Assembly: GCF_018917435.1 (NCBI RefSeq)
Contig: NZ_JAHLOQ010000001.1
Span: 62,001-126,000, forward strand
Source: Intestinibacter bartlettii
GTDB taxonomy: Bacteria > Bacillota > Clostridia > Peptostreptococcales > Peptostreptococcaceae
DNA length: 64,000 bases
Direction: 5' to 3'
Each line of letters starts with the position of its first letter. The stretch's first letter is position 1. The notes beneath the pieces were generated by a model. It did no database searches. It was not told the DNA's origin and worked only from the letters and a program-made list of their open reading frames with translations. Made by a program: the position numbers and the translations under genes. Of this stretch, positions 36,821 through 45,585 are shown piece after piece.

Positions 36821-38239
36821 TTGAAAAAATATAATTTTGATGATGAAACAATCTACAAAAATAGGTGGATTATACAATTTGTCTTAATTGTAGTTCCTTT
36901 TATGGGTAGTCTAGATGCTAGTATTGTAAATGTTGTTTTACCCTGTATAAAAAAAGATCTAAATATAAACTTATCTCTATCAAGTTTAATTGTGTCATCA
37001 TATATAGTGACTGTTGCAACTACAATTATTATATTTGGTAAACTTGGTGATTTAAAAGGAAAAGGTCGTGTTTTTTTATACGGTATAATCGTATTTATAT
37101 TGGGTTCTTTTTTATGCAGTATATCCCCAAATATAACTATTTTAATTTTTTCTAGAATTATACAAGGTATCGGTGCATCAATTGTTATGGCAAATAACCA
37201 AGGACTTACTGCAATAGTGTTTCCTGAAAATGAAAGAGGAAGAGCTCTCGGTATGTCTGGATCTGCTGTGGCATTAGGTTCTATATTAGGTCCTGCTCTA
37301 GGCGGATTTATTACAACTTACTTAACTTGGCATTTTATATTTTTAATAAATATTCCTATTGGGATTATATCTTTTATAGTTGGATATAGAACTTTACCTG
37401 CTAGAAATTCTACTACAGATGTAAAACTCGATAAGTCTGGAGCTTCTATGTTCTTTGTGACTATATTTGTACTTTTTTCATCACTTTTATTAAGTCAAGA
37501 TATGGGATTTGGCAATATATATGTAGATTTAGGATTTTTATTAGGTTTTATATTGTTATTTATATTTATAAGATTTGAAAATAAATTAGAAGAACCTATG
37601 CTAAATACTAGTCTTTTTAAAATTAAATCACTTTCATTTAATTTGATGTGTGCTTTTATCTATTACTTTATTTCAAGTTCGATAAATTTAATTATACCTT
37701 TTTACTTGACAGATACTTTAAACTATTCACAAGCTCAAATATCTACTATCATCTTAGTAAATCCTCTAGTAATGTTTTTTATAGCACCTATAAGTGGATA
37801 TTTATCAGATAAAATCGGTCCTAAAAAAGTAACACTTACTGGGATTATTATTATAATTTGTTCTTTATTTTTAATGATACAGTTTGATGAAAATACAGCA
37901 AAAATTTTTCTAATATCATCTTTATTTATCTTTGGTTTTGCAAGTGGTACATTTAATTCACCCAATACAACTCTCGTTATGAGTACTGTTCCTTCTGAAT
38001 ATCTCGGAATAACAGGTAGTATTAATTCTCTAATAAGAAATCTAGGGATGGCATCTGGTACATCTATTTCAACTTCTATACTTTATCACCAAATGAGTAA
38101 ACTAGCAGGCTATAAAGTTGAAGATATTGTTAATGATAGTTTTGTTTATGGAATGAAAAGTGTATTTGTAGTTTTACTTATTTTATCTTTAATAGCTTTT
38201 ATAATATCAAATATAGATAGAAAATTAAATCATTATTAA
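36821..38239 (+). CDS. MFS multidrug-type exporter (DHA2/EmrB-QacA family)
   Basis: 472 residues, 14 membrane segments. The DHA2 family appears in LDASIVNVVLPCIKKDL (segment 1), GKLGDLKGKGRVF (loop 2-3), GLTAIVFPENERGRALG and SAVALGSILGPALGGF (motif C). It should expel drugs or other small compounds by proton antiport. I prefer the TTG at 36821 with AGGAGGT 7 bases before it over a GTG three codons earlier that lies inside the ribosome site. Single-gene unit. Confidence 0.9.
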   Translation: MKKYNFDDETIYKNRWIIQFVLIVVPFMGSLDASIVNVVLPCIKKDLNINLSLSSLIVSSYIVTVATTIIIFGKLGDLKGKGRVFLYGIIVFILGSFLCSISPNITILIFSRIIQGIGASIVMANNQGLTAIVFPENERGRALGMSGSAVALGSILGPALGGFITTYLTWHFIFLINIPIGIISFIVGYRTLPARNSTTDVKLDKSGASMFFVTIFVLFSSLLLSQDMGFGNIYVDLGFLLGFILLFIFIRFENKLEEPMLNTSLFKIKSLSFNLMCAFIYYFISSSINLIIPFYLTDTLNYSQAQISTIILVNPLVMFFIAPISGYLSDKIGPKKVTLTGIIIIICSLFLMIQFDENTAKIFLISSLFIFGFASGTFNSPNTTLVMSTVPSEYLGITGSINSLIRNLGMASGTSISTSILYHQMSKLAGYKVEDIVNDSFVYGMKSVFVVLLILSLIAFIISNIDRKLNHY

Positions 38240-38248
38240 TATACAAAG

Positions 38249-38277
38249 TCGGAGCTAATTGATAGCTCCTTTTTATA
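38249..38277. terminator. terminator between MFS and NUDIX genes
   Basis: Stem GGAGCTA (38251-38257) / TAGCTCC (38263-38269), then TTTTTA; the left flank is less A-rich, so it mainly serves the MFS gene. Confidence 0.82.
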
Positions 38278-38279
38278 TT

Positions 38280-38783
38280 CTAATTTAAGTTATCTATTAT
38301 ATCTAGTAAATCATATATTTCGTCGTATTCACACATAATTCCTTCTTTTAACATATCTCTAAATTCATTAGTATTTACAAGCTTAACTTTGGCAACTTCC
38401 TCTTTTTGAAGAACTACATCTTCAAGATTTACGTCTTTTCTTACAAAATATATATCCCAAATCATTCCCAATCTATTTTTTAGGTATGATTTTACTAATT
38501 CACATTCATCCTCTGTGATATTAACTCCAAGTTCTTCTTTTAATTCTCTAACACAACCTTGTCTTGTTGTTTCACCAGATATTACTCTTCCTGTAGTAAG
38601 AGCCCATATCCCCGGCAAAAGCTGACAATTATTTGATCTCTGTTGAATTAAAATTTGTTTTTTAGAATTTATAACCCATACTTCTGTAGCTAGATGATAT
38701 TCATCTTCTTCCCATTTTTCATACTTGCCTTTTTTTCTCCCTGTAAATTTACCATTTTTATCATAAATATCCCAATATTCCAT
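38280..38783 (-). CDS. NUDIX hydrolase
   Basis: 167 residues. The Nudix box is complete: GRVISGETTRQGCVRELKEE followed by LGV, matching GX5EX7REUXEEXGU. The N-terminus (MEYWDIYDKNGKFTGR) and overall length resemble NUDIX proteins of the isopentenyl-diphosphate isomerase/ADP-ribose type, YfcD-like. It cleaves a nucleoside diphosphate linked to X; the substrate is unclear. AAGGAG precedes the ATG. Confidence 0.9.
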   Translation of the reverse strand: MEYWDIYDKNGKFTGRKKGKYEKWEEDEYHLATEVWVINSKKQILIQQRSNNCQLLPGIWALTTGRVISGETTRQGCVRELKEELGVNITEDECELVKSYLKNRLGMIWDIYFVRKDVNLEDVVLQKEEVAKVKLVNTNEFRDMLKEGIMCEYDEIYDLLDIIDNLN

Positions 38784-38841
38784 GATAGTACTCCTTTATA
38801 TAGTAATAAAAACTTTTAAATATATTTTCTCTACGTTACAA

Positions 38842-38866
38842 AGGACTATTCATAATGAACAGTCCT
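38842..38866 (-). terminator. weak terminator after xpt
   Basis: Inverted repeat AGGACT(A/G)TTCAT/ATGAA(C/T)AGTCCT; minus strand continues TTTGTAACG, a poor U-tract. It could be an operator or mRNA hairpin. Confidence 0.5.
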
Positions 38867-38878
38867 AAATTTCTATAT

Positions 38879-39451
38879 TTATTCTACAAATTCAATAACG
38901 CCTTTGGCAAGTCTTGATATCCTTGCAAGAGAATATACATCAAACCCTCTATCATCAAGTTTTTTACGCCCAGGTTGGAAAGATTTTTCTATAACTATAC
39001 CTATTCCAGAAACAGTAGCTCCTGCTTCTTCAATAAGTCTAATTCCACCTTGTGCTGCTTCTCCATTTGCTAAAAAGTCATCTATTAATAATATTTTATC
39101 GTCTTTATCTATATATTTTTTAGATAAAGTAAGTTCATAACTAGTCCCCTTAGTAAATGATGTTACTTTAGTTTGATAAACTTCTCCGTTTAATATTTTT
39201 GATTGTTGCTTTTTAAGTATTACCATAGGCACGTCTAATTTTATAGCTGCCATAACAGCTGGAGCTATACCAGAACTTTCTATAGTAAATACTTTTGTTA
39301 TTCCTCTATTTTTAAAATAGTCTGCAAATTCTTCTCCTATTCTTTGCATAAGGAATGGATCAACTTGATGGTTTAAAAAACCGTCTACTTTAAGTACAGT
39401 TTCATTGATAGCAGTTCCTTCTTTAAGTATTTTCTCTTGTAATTCTTTCAA
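38879..39451 (-). CDS. xpt: xanthine phosphoribosyltransferase
   Basis: 190 residues. [21 protein letters not shown] matches Xpt; the PRPP-binding loop is [17 protein letters not shown]. It converts xanthine and PRPP to XMP in purine salvage. The start is taken as TTG at 39451: the N-terminus then aligns with B. subtilis Xpt and GAGGTG sits 6 bases upstream; a GTG three codons earlier lies inside that ribosome site. An extended -10 TGGTATAAT lies at 39498-39490, leaving about a 40-base leader, too short for a guanine riboswitch, which often precedes xpt in related bacteria. Confidence 0.94.
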   Translation of the reverse strand: MKELQEKILKEGTAINETVLKVDGFLNHQVDPFLMQRIGEEFADYFKNRGITKVFTIESSGIAPAVMAAIKLDVPMVILKKQQSKILNGEVYQTKVTSFTKGTSYELTLSKKYIDKDDKILLIDDFLANGEAAQGGIRLIEEAGATVSGIGIVIEKSFQPGRKKLDDRGFDVYSLARISRLAKGVIEFVE

Positions 39452-39524
39452 GTCTGTCACCTCATCTATTTATTTAAAACTATTAGATAATTATACCATA
39501 TTTTTTATGTACATAAAACATAGC

Positions 39525-39561
39525 ATCTAAAATAAGAAAACTTAATTTTTTTATTTTAGAT
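39525..39561. promoter_or_regulatory. 11-bp inverted repeat upstream of xpt
   Basis: ATCTAAAATAA (39525-39535) / TTATTTTAGAT (39551-39561), 15-base spacer. It lies upstream of the proposed xpt -10 (39498-39490) and between the divergent xpt and DUF2975 units. Possible operator; a second short AT repeat (39572-39595) follows. Confidence 0.35.
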
Positions 39562-39608
39562 ATTTTATCATAAAACAATATTTTTTTATTGTTTTTCAAT
39601 AAATATAA

Positions 39609-39637
39609 TTGACTACATTTTCTTTCTCTGTTATTAT
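39609..39637 (+). promoter_or_regulatory. promoter of the DUF2975-XRE operon
   Basis: TTGACT (39609-39614), 17-base spacer, TATTAT (39632-39637), 39 bases before the start codon. Good match to SigA consensus. Confidence 0.65.
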
Positions 39638-39675
39638 TAATTCATAACAAAATGAAAATATAATTGGAGGTTATT

Positions 39676-40155
39676 ATGAAACAAAATGAGTTAGCCAAAT
39701 CATTAAAATTATTTATAGGATTAACTTGTATAATTTTAGCTATTTGTGGATTTATAGTTGTTCCAAAGCTTGGACATGATATAGCTTCATCTAATCCTGA
39801 ATTTTCTCCTTTATACTATCCTTTTATAATATTTATATGGATTACAATAATTCCTTTTTATGGAGCACTATTTGAAGGTTGGAAAATATCTAATGAAATA
39901 AATAAAGATAACTCTTTTTCTAAAAACAATCTAAACTCTTTAAATAGAATTAGAAAATATGCTCTATCTGAATGCTTTTTATATTTTGTAGGAGCTCTTA
40001 TTTTATTATATTTTAATTTGCTACATTTAAGTATTTTAATTATAATATTATTTGTGATATTTATAGCTATGTGTATTTCTGTATTTACAGCCGTACTTGC
40101 ACATTTAGTACAAAAAGCTTGTGATTTGAAAGATGAGAATGATCTTACAATATAA
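39676..40155 (+). CDS. DUF2975 family membrane protein
   Basis: 159 residues with four membrane segments (starting LFIGLTCIILAICGFIVVP) and no recognised catalytic motif. The length and the partner gene fit DUF2975, which is nearly always followed by a small XRE regulator. ATG at 39676 with GGAGG 5 bases upstream. Only 26 bases separate it from the next gene; the pair probably forms a small regulatory cassette. Function unknown. Confidence 0.8.
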   Translation: MKQNELAKSLKLFIGLTCIILAICGFIVVPKLGHDIASSNPEFSPLYYPFIIFIWITIIPFYGALFEGWKISNEINKDNSFSKNNLNSLNRIRKYALSECFLYFVGALILLYFNLLHLSILIIILFVIFIAMCISVFTAVLAHLVQKACDLKDENDLTI

Positions 40156-40181
40156 ATTGTGTAAAATATAGAGGTGATCTT

Positions 40182-40394
40182 ATGAGTATAAGAATTAATT
40201 TAGATGTCGTTTTAGCAAAGAAAAAAATGAGTGTAACTGAGCTTTCAGAAAAAGTGGGAATAACTATGGCAAATATTTCGATTTTAAAAAATGGCAAAGC
40301 AAAAGCAATACGTTTTACGACACTAGATAAAATTTGTGAAGTTTTAGAATGTCAACCTGGTGATATTTTAGAATATACGAAAGATGATAAATGA
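40182..40394 (+). CDS. XRE-family regulator (Cro/CI helix-turn-helix, YozG-like)
   Basis: 70 residues, just one helix-turn-helix: KKMSVTELSEKVGITMANIS, then ILKNGKAKAIRFTTLDKICE and ending in CQPGDILEYTKDDK, typical of the small XRE regulators partnered with DUF2975 membrane proteins. Probably autoregulates the pair. AGAGGTGA ribosome site. Confidence 0.93.
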   Translation: MSIRINLDVVLAKKKMSVTELSEKVGITMANISILKNGKAKAIRFTTLDKICEVLECQPGDILEYTKDDK

Positions 40395-40430
40395 TAAAGT
40401 GATAGAATTAACTATCACTTTATTTTTATC
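40394..40430. terminator. terminator after the XRE gene
   Basis: GATAAAGTGATAG/CTATCACTTTATT stem with short loop, then TTTTATC. Confidence 0.85.
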
Positions 40431-40458
40431 TATTATTAGCTTATATTGTAGTAATTTT

Positions 40459-42279
40459 TTATTTTATATCATCTACTATCCCTGCCATTTTAAGCAGTAC
40501 TTTCGCATTAGTAGTAACACATCTTCCATCTCTTATTTTATAATCAAATTTAATTTTGTCATTTTCATAGTATTCAGCAAAATGATAATTTACAGCATTT
40601 ATACTTTTATCCTCTTCTAAATTACAAAGTTCAAAGTCATGTGTAGATACTAATGTAATGCTCCATGGTTGTGATAATTTCTTTATTGCTTCTGTTGCAC
40701 ATATTATTCTATCGGCTGAATTTGTTCCTTTAAATATTTCATCTATCAAACATATCATCGGTCTTTTATTTTTATTGTATTCTGTCATATCTTTTATTCT
40801 TAAAAGCTCAGCATAAAAAGTTGATATACCTTTATTTACATTATCTTCAACTCTTATAGATGTAAGTACCTTCATTACAGATGCGTTGAAATTTGATGCT
40901 AAAACTGGTCCACCAGCATATGCAAGCACTAAATTTATGCCTATACTTCTTAAGAATGTAGTTTTTCCAGACATATTAGAACCAGTTATTACACATGTTT
41001 GGCCATTTAGGTTTATACTATTTCCCACTGCATCTTCTATTTTTATAAGAGGATGTTTTAAGTTTTTAAAGTCTATATTAGGATTTGCATCTTTTAAGTC
41101 ACTTATATTTGGGAAAGTATAATCATCCCTTATGTATGTAATAGATGCTAAACTTATAAGAGTTTCAATCTCGCCAACTACTTCTAAATAAGTTCTTATA
41201 TTTTTGCCATAAGAAAGTTTCCATTTATCAAACATATCTATACAATGAAAATCCCATAAAAATATACCATTAAGAAGTACATTGCCTAAGAAGTTCTGTC
41301 TTAGTTCTATATATGAACCTATTTTCTTAAGTTCTTTTATTGAGTTTACACTTCCACCATCTTTATTTAATGTATTTTTTAATTCTTTTAAATAAGGACT
41401 TTTAAAATCTGTGTTTTCTATTTCTTTAAAAATATTTTCATATACTTTTAAATTTTTATAAAAATCACCAACTGGGGCTAAAATAGCTGTACTTTTCTGC
41501 ATATTAGCAAATGCGATTAACAAGTTTATTATTAATACTAATTTTAAAACATTAAAATACATAGGATTTATTCCTATTAAAGATAATACAGCTAACGCTA
41601 TAAAAATTGCCGGTAAAATAATCATAAGTATCTTATTTATTTTAGATTGATTACTTACTTTATTTTCGCATACTTCTATAAATTTTTTTATTTCTTTATT
41701 TATATTTTTCTTTTTATTTTCTTTGATTAAATAAGATAAAGTCTGTATTTCATCTGCAAAATCCTGCATTGATGAAAGCTCTTTTACTGCCTCTTGATAT
41801 TTAATTATATCTTCTAAATTGTGATCTTGTTGTTTTAGATGCTTTACTAAAGATATTTTTCCATATATAGTATTGGCACTGCAAATATACTGATAAAGTG
41901 AACCTTCTCCAAATATATCTAAATCTTTTAAATAAGGCATATTTTCATCTAAATATTCAGTTCCTTTATCTTTAAAATCATACCAAGTTGAATTTAATCT
42001 TTTTATGTATCTTTTATATACTTGAACTTTACTCTCTTTATATTTTACTTTTGCTTCGATATTACTATGATATTTCACAATTGCTAAAAATCCCACAGTT
42101 AATACTACTGATAAAACATAAAAAAGATTATTCTTCTTAAAATAACCATATGCTAAAAATGCAATGACTAAAATAAATAAAGCAACTCTTATCCAACTAA
42201 TTAAATCGCTTTTTTTAGTCATTTCTTTTAAGTCTTTTTCAACTTTTATTTTGTCATTCTTATAATTTTCAATTTTCAT
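40459..42279 (-). CDS. membrane-anchored MutS-like ATPase
   Basis: 606 residues. The C-terminal 200 residues are a MutS-type ABC ATPase: GSNMSGKTTFLRSIG (Walker A), MICLIDEIFKGTNSADR (Walker B with catalytic Glu), STHDFELC. Instead of mismatch-recognition domains, the N-terminal part has four membrane segments, two at about residues 27-70 and two at about 215-260, with a helical clamp/core domain between. MutS relatives with membrane helices are found in Firmicutes but their role is unknown; DNA mismatch repair is unlikely. It is monocistronic. Confidence 0.88.
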   Translation of the reverse strand: MKIENYKNDKIKVEKDLKEMTKKSDLISWIRVALFILVIAFLAYGYFKKNNLFYVLSVVLTVGFLAIVKYHSNIEAKVKYKESKVQVYKRYIKRLNSTWYDFKDKGTEYLDENMPYLKDLDIFGEGSLYQYICSANTIYGKISLVKHLKQQDHNLEDIIKYQEAVKELSSMQDFADEIQTLSYLIKENKKKNINKEIKKFIEVCENKVSNQSKINKILMIILPAIFIALAVLSLIGINPMYFNVLKLVLIINLLIAFANMQKSTAILAPVGDFYKNLKVYENIFKEIENTDFKSPYLKELKNTLNKDGGSVNSIKELKKIGSYIELRQNFLGNVLLNGIFLWDFHCIDMFDKWKLSYGKNIRTYLEVVGEIETLISLASITYIRDDYTFPNISDLKDANPNIDFKNLKHPLIKIEDAVGNSINLNGQTCVITGSNMSGKTTFLRSIGINLVLAYAGGPVLASNFNASVMKVLTSIRVEDNVNKGISTFYAELLRIKDMTEYNKNKRPMICLIDEIFKGTNSADRIICATEAIKKLSQPWSITLVSTHDFELCNLEEDKSINAVNYHFAEYYENDKIKFDYKIRDGRCVTTNAKVLLKMAGIVDDIK

Positions 42280-42312
42280 TAAAAAATCTCCCTATACATA
42301 AATTTTCCTATA

Positions 42313-42354
42313 CAAAAAAGTATAACAGATTTTATCTTCTGTTATACTTTTTAT
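42313..42354 (-). terminator. terminator after the SGNH hydrolase gene
   Basis: AAAAAGTATAACAGA/TCTGTTATACTTTTT hairpin with T-run on the minus strand. Confidence 0.88.
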
Positions 42355-42375
42355 TTATTAAGATTTATTAAATTT

Positions 42376-43065
42376 TTAATATGCCATTTTTTTAGTTATA
42401 TAATTTATAAATGTATTTGCCATTAGCTTATGTGCCTTTTCATTAGGGTGTATACCATCTTCACAGATAAAATCATCTACATTTTGCTCTAATATTATAG
42501 GTGTACGTATATCTATCAAATCACATCTTTGCTTATTAGCAATATCCATAAGGGCAAGAGAATAGGTTTCCTGATGTTTATAGATTCTATCTATGTTTCC
42601 CATCCATTTCTTTATATTATCTGTATTTAAACCATTTTTAGCAAACCAATCAAAGTATTTTTGAGAAGAAAGTGGTGGCAAGTTTGTAAGTATTGGTTCA
42701 ATTCCATTTGCTCTAAATTTTTCTATAATTGTGTTGATACTTTCTATAAATTTTGGTAGTGGCGTATTTGGAGAATATTCTCCATCTGGATTTTCAGAGA
42801 TTTCTTTCCAGTTGTAATCACAATCATTTCCGCCTAGTTCTATTAATGCATAATTTGGAATATCTCCTTTTGACAAACTTTTGTCCATAAGTCGCATAGC
42901 TTTTGTAACTGTAAGTCCAAATTTGGAATTATTTTTTATTGTAAGTTCAAATTCTTTTTTAGTAAGTTCTATGCTGCTGTCTTTTAATAAAGAATATCTA
43001 TCTTTTCCTTTTTCTAAAACTACTCCTTTAAGTACAGAATCCCCCCAAACAGCTATTTTCTTCAT
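42376..43065 (-). CDS. SGNH/GDSL-family hydrolase
   Basis: 229 residues, no signal peptide. Family blocks: IAVWGDSVLKG (GDS nucleophile Ser), IELGGNDCDYNW (GxND), and CEDGIHPNEKAH (DxxH). These enzymes hydrolyse esters, e.g. acyl groups of lipids or sugars; the substrate here is unknown. ATG at 43065 with AAAGG about 8 bases upstream; a start three codons earlier is too close to that site. The gene is divergent from DUF1836 and has a -35/-10 pair with a large palindrome. Confidence 0.9.
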   Translation of the reverse strand: MKKIAVWGDSVLKGVVLEKGKDRYSLLKDSSIELTKKEFELTIKNNSKFGLTVTKAMRLMDKSLSKGDIPNYALIELGGNDCDYNWKEISENPDGEYSPNTPLPKFIESINTIIEKFRANGIEPILTNLPPLSSQKYFDWFAKNGLNTDNIKKWMGNIDRIYKHQETYSLALMDIANKQRCDLIDIRTPIILEQNVDDFICEDGIHPNEKAHKLMANTFINYITKKMAY

Positions 43066-43129
43066 ATATATCATACCTTTCTTTTATAAACTTCTTTTTG
43101 ATATCTACTTAACATGTTTTTATATTTTA

Positions 43130-43179
43130 TTTAATGTAGTATTTAATACTATATTAAATCTTTTATCTAACCAAGTCAA
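43130..43179 (-). promoter_or_regulatory. SGNH promoter overlapped by a 29-base palindrome
   Basis: Minus strand: TTGACT (43179-43174), 17-base spacer, TAATAT (43156-43151). A near-perfect 29-base palindrome, 14-base arms TTTAATGTAGTATT and AATACTATATTAAA around one central base, spans 43130-43158 with a single mismatch. It overlaps the -10 and start-point region, the classic place for a repressor site. The nearest candidate repressor is the divergent DUF1836 gene, by inference. Confidence 0.7.
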
Positions 43180-43329
43180 GTCCTTTTGATAATAAATATT
43201 TCATCATATAATATCAAATACTATATAATATATTATTGATTATTTGTATGCTACATGATAAACTTTTTAGATAGATAATAATATATTTTGCAGTGTTATT
43301 AATATATATGACAAAAGGAGCTGATAAAT

Positions 43330-43869
43330 TTGGATTTTAAAGATTCTCACTATATAAAAGAAATTTTAGAATTTCATCTCCCTAGATTTGATGAACTTCC
43401 AAATATAGATTTATACATGGATCAAGTTTTAAATATTATAGAAAATTCCTTAATTATATTTTCATCAGAAAATGACGAAAATATAATTACTAAATCTATG
43501 ATAAATAACTATGTTAAACAAAACGTTATAGAAAAGCCAGAAAAAAAACGCTATAAAAAATTTCATGTTGCTTACTTGATTATTATATCTACATTAAAAA
43601 GAGTGCTTAGTATATCTGAAATATCTAAAATTATAAATAATCAAGATTATGAAGTAGAGCAATTTTACAATATGTTTTGCTCTGAATTAGAATATTCTTT
43701 AAAAAACACATTTTTAGGTAAAAATGAAGATAATCAAGAAGAAAATAAGTTAATTGATGAAAATATACATAATAAAATATTAATTGCATCCACTCGTGCT
43801 TTTGCCAATAAAGTATATGTTCAAAAATTAATAGAATTTAATGAAGAAGAAGTAAAAGTAATTCAATAA
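43330..43869 (+). CDS. DUF1836-family protein, probable regulator
   Basis: 179 residues, all helical. Features of the DUF1836 family (MITKSMINNYVKQNVIEKPEKKRY-type segment, here TKSMINNYVKQNVIEK then KRYKKFHVAYLIII) suggest a MerR-like winged helix at residues about 45-85. The domain is functionally uncharacterised. TTG start with AAAGGAG about 9 bases upstream. It is divergent from an SGNH hydrolase gene whose promoter carries a large palindrome, consistent with being its regulator. A terminator follows. Confidence 0.75.
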   Translation: MDFKDSHYIKEILEFHLPRFDELPNIDLYMDQVLNIIENSLIIFSSENDENIITKSMINNYVKQNVIEKPEKKRYKKFHVAYLIIISTLKRVLSISEISKIINNQDYEVEQFYNMFCSELEYSLKNTFLGKNEDNQEENKLIDENIHNKILIASTRAFANKVYVQKLIEFNEEEVKVIQ

Positions 43870-43902
43870 AATATAAATAACTAAAAAACTTTTTATATAA
43901 TT

Positions 43903-43967
43903 AAAAAAGCAATTTATAAATTTCTGTTAGATATTTTTATACTACAGACATATAAATTGCTTTTTTA
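43903..43967. terminator. bidirectional terminator
   Basis: Perfect 16-bp stem AAAAAAGCAATTTATA (43903-43918) / TATAAATTGCTTTTTT (43951-43966), with an inner weaker stem. Confidence 0.85.
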
Positions 43968-43977
43968 TCGTAAATTT

Positions 43978-45183
43978 TTAAGATTGTTCAATTTTATGTA
44001 TTCTAAATTTTTCAGAGTCTAAGTTTAAATCTCCCACTTCTTTATTTTTAGTTATAACAAAATACTTATTATATATATCTTGTCTAGTTTTTTCATCTAA
44101 AGATTCTACTAAAGTTATTTCATCAATATACATAGGTACCTTTCCTAAAAACTCCATAAAGTGAATTAAGTCATGGTCACAATAGCCTTTTATTAACACT
44201 GGATCAAGTAAATCTCTCATTTTGTATTTATCATGTATATCTACCATATCTAAATTTTTATTTACATTTATAAATAATCCATTTTTATCTGTTTCAACTT
44301 CAAAAAACTCGTCTTTTAGTAGATCCTTATTTATTTTTGAAAATAAATCATTTGATATAAAGTTGATGCCTTCTACTCCACTTAAAAAACCATATCTATT
44401 GTGATTTATATAATCTTTATTAATTACATTGTCATTTATATCCTTGTGTTCTATAAACTCCATTTCAAATAAGTTAAAGTATTCTGTTTTGAATTTTTTT
44501 TCTGATATAAATATATTAGCACATAGTGATTTTATTACTTCACTAGATTTTTTAACAAAGTCTTTTAAATAATTTATAAAATAATCAAATTCATAATCAA
44601 GAATATATCCACTTATATTAAAACTCAATGAACCATAATATCCAAGGTCAGAGCTGTTTTCTTCATTTTTGCCTTCTTGTTTTGTTATATATTCACAATT
44701 AAAATTAAGTCCTATATCTTGAGGAGTTGGCTCTCCAAAATAATTTATATTTTCATTATTAATATTGCTTATTATGTAATTTTTAATGCTATTTATGTTA
44801 TTTAGGTCATATTCAAAATGTGGTTCTTCTAAAACCCACTCATCCATAAACATTTTACTTGTTATTAAGTTTCTATAATCTGATCTTTTTTCAATTTGTT
44901 CTGTTTTTAGTATTGCATCATATAAAAGGCTTATTTTTCTAGTTAAATTATCTCCTACGTTATTAAATTTCTTATGAAGTGATTTTGGAGTTATTGATTC
45001 TTCATCAAATTGCATATCAAATACAAATTCATCTTCAAATTTTTCTATTAAATCAACTTCTATTAATTTTAATAATTTTAATACATTATCTGCCTTTTCA
45101 TTTGTAAAATTAAAGTAAAGGCATAAATTCCTACAATCTATTTTCTGTTTTTCCGAAAATATACTTGATTTTTTATAATTCAT
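43978..45183 (-). CDS. uncharacterised 401-residue protein after a RelE-like gene
   Basis: I do not recognise the family with confidence. The protein is soluble, acidic and Asn-rich, with no signal peptide or membrane segment. Residues about 160-370 (GYYGSLSFNISGYILDYEF, YGFLSGVEGINFISNDLFSK, GLFINVNKNLDMVDIHDKY) weakly resemble DUF3396-type immunity proteins; near the C-terminus is CDHDLIHFMEFLG, similar to but not matching HExxH metalloprotease motifs. GAGGGGAT ribosome site. It begins 39 bases after the RelE-like gene and ends at a strong terminator, so the pair looks like one operon. An antitoxin or immunity role is inference. Confidence 0.5.
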   Translation of the reverse strand: MNYKKSSIFSEKQKIDCRNLCLYFNFTNEKADNVLKLLKLIEVDLIEKFEDEFVFDMQFDEESITPKSLHKKFNNVGDNLTRKISLLYDAILKTEQIEKRSDYRNLITSKMFMDEWVLEEPHFEYDLNNINSIKNYIISNINNENINYFGEPTPQDIGLNFNCEYITKQEGKNEENSSDLGYYGSLSFNISGYILDYEFDYFINYLKDFVKKSSEVIKSLCANIFISEKKFKTEYFNLFEMEFIEHKDINDNVINKDYINHNRYGFLSGVEGINFISNDLFSKINKDLLKDEFFEVETDKNGLFINVNKNLDMVDIHDKYKMRDLLDPVLIKGYCDHDLIHFMEFLGKVPMYIDEITLVESLDEKTRQDIYNKYFVITKNKEVGDLNLDSEKFRIHKIEQS

Positions 45184-45222
45184 AATATTATCCCCTCTAT
45201 ATATTTTTCTATTATTTTCAAT

Positions 45223-45585
45223 TTACTTATTATAATTTTTAGCGTATTTTTCAAAAGCTTCTATATAGTTTTTATTATTTCTTCTTTTAACAGCATATTG
45301 GTGAAGTTCTATAGTGATTTTCTCCTTATCTCTTACAAAACGATATAAAATTCTAAGTTGGGTATTGTCGGCATACCTAAATTTATATGTATAGAAATTA
45401 TTTTCAAATACATCATATTTTATAGATTCATTATTAAAGATTCTTTCAAAAGGCTGTCCATTTTCTTCAAATTGGAGAATTGTCTCACATAATTTATTTA
45501 AAGCTTTATTGATAGCTTCTTTTGTTTTTTCATTTTCTTTATTAAATTTTTTATTGTTTATACTTATACAGATTTTATCGCTCAT
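45223..45585 (-). CDS. RelE/HigB-like protein (possible toxin)
   Basis: 120 residues, basic. The second half, KYDVFENNFYTYKFRYADNT then QLRILYRFVRDKEKITIELH, has the strand pattern and arginines of RelE/ParE/HigB-type mRNA interferases, and the tail is Lys/Arg/Tyr-rich. The first 45 residues are a charged helix not typical of the fold. No normal antitoxin (small, with a DNA-binding or AbrB domain) lies beside it; the only partner is a 401-residue gene downstream. Ribosome site AGGTGG. Toxicity is not shown by the sequence. Confidence 0.5.
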   Translation of the reverse strand: MSDKICISINNKKFNKENEKTKEAINKALNKLCETILQFEENGQPFERIFNNESIKYDVFENNFYTYKFRYADNTQLRILYRFVRDKEKITIELHQYAVKRRNNKNYIEAFEKYAKNYNK

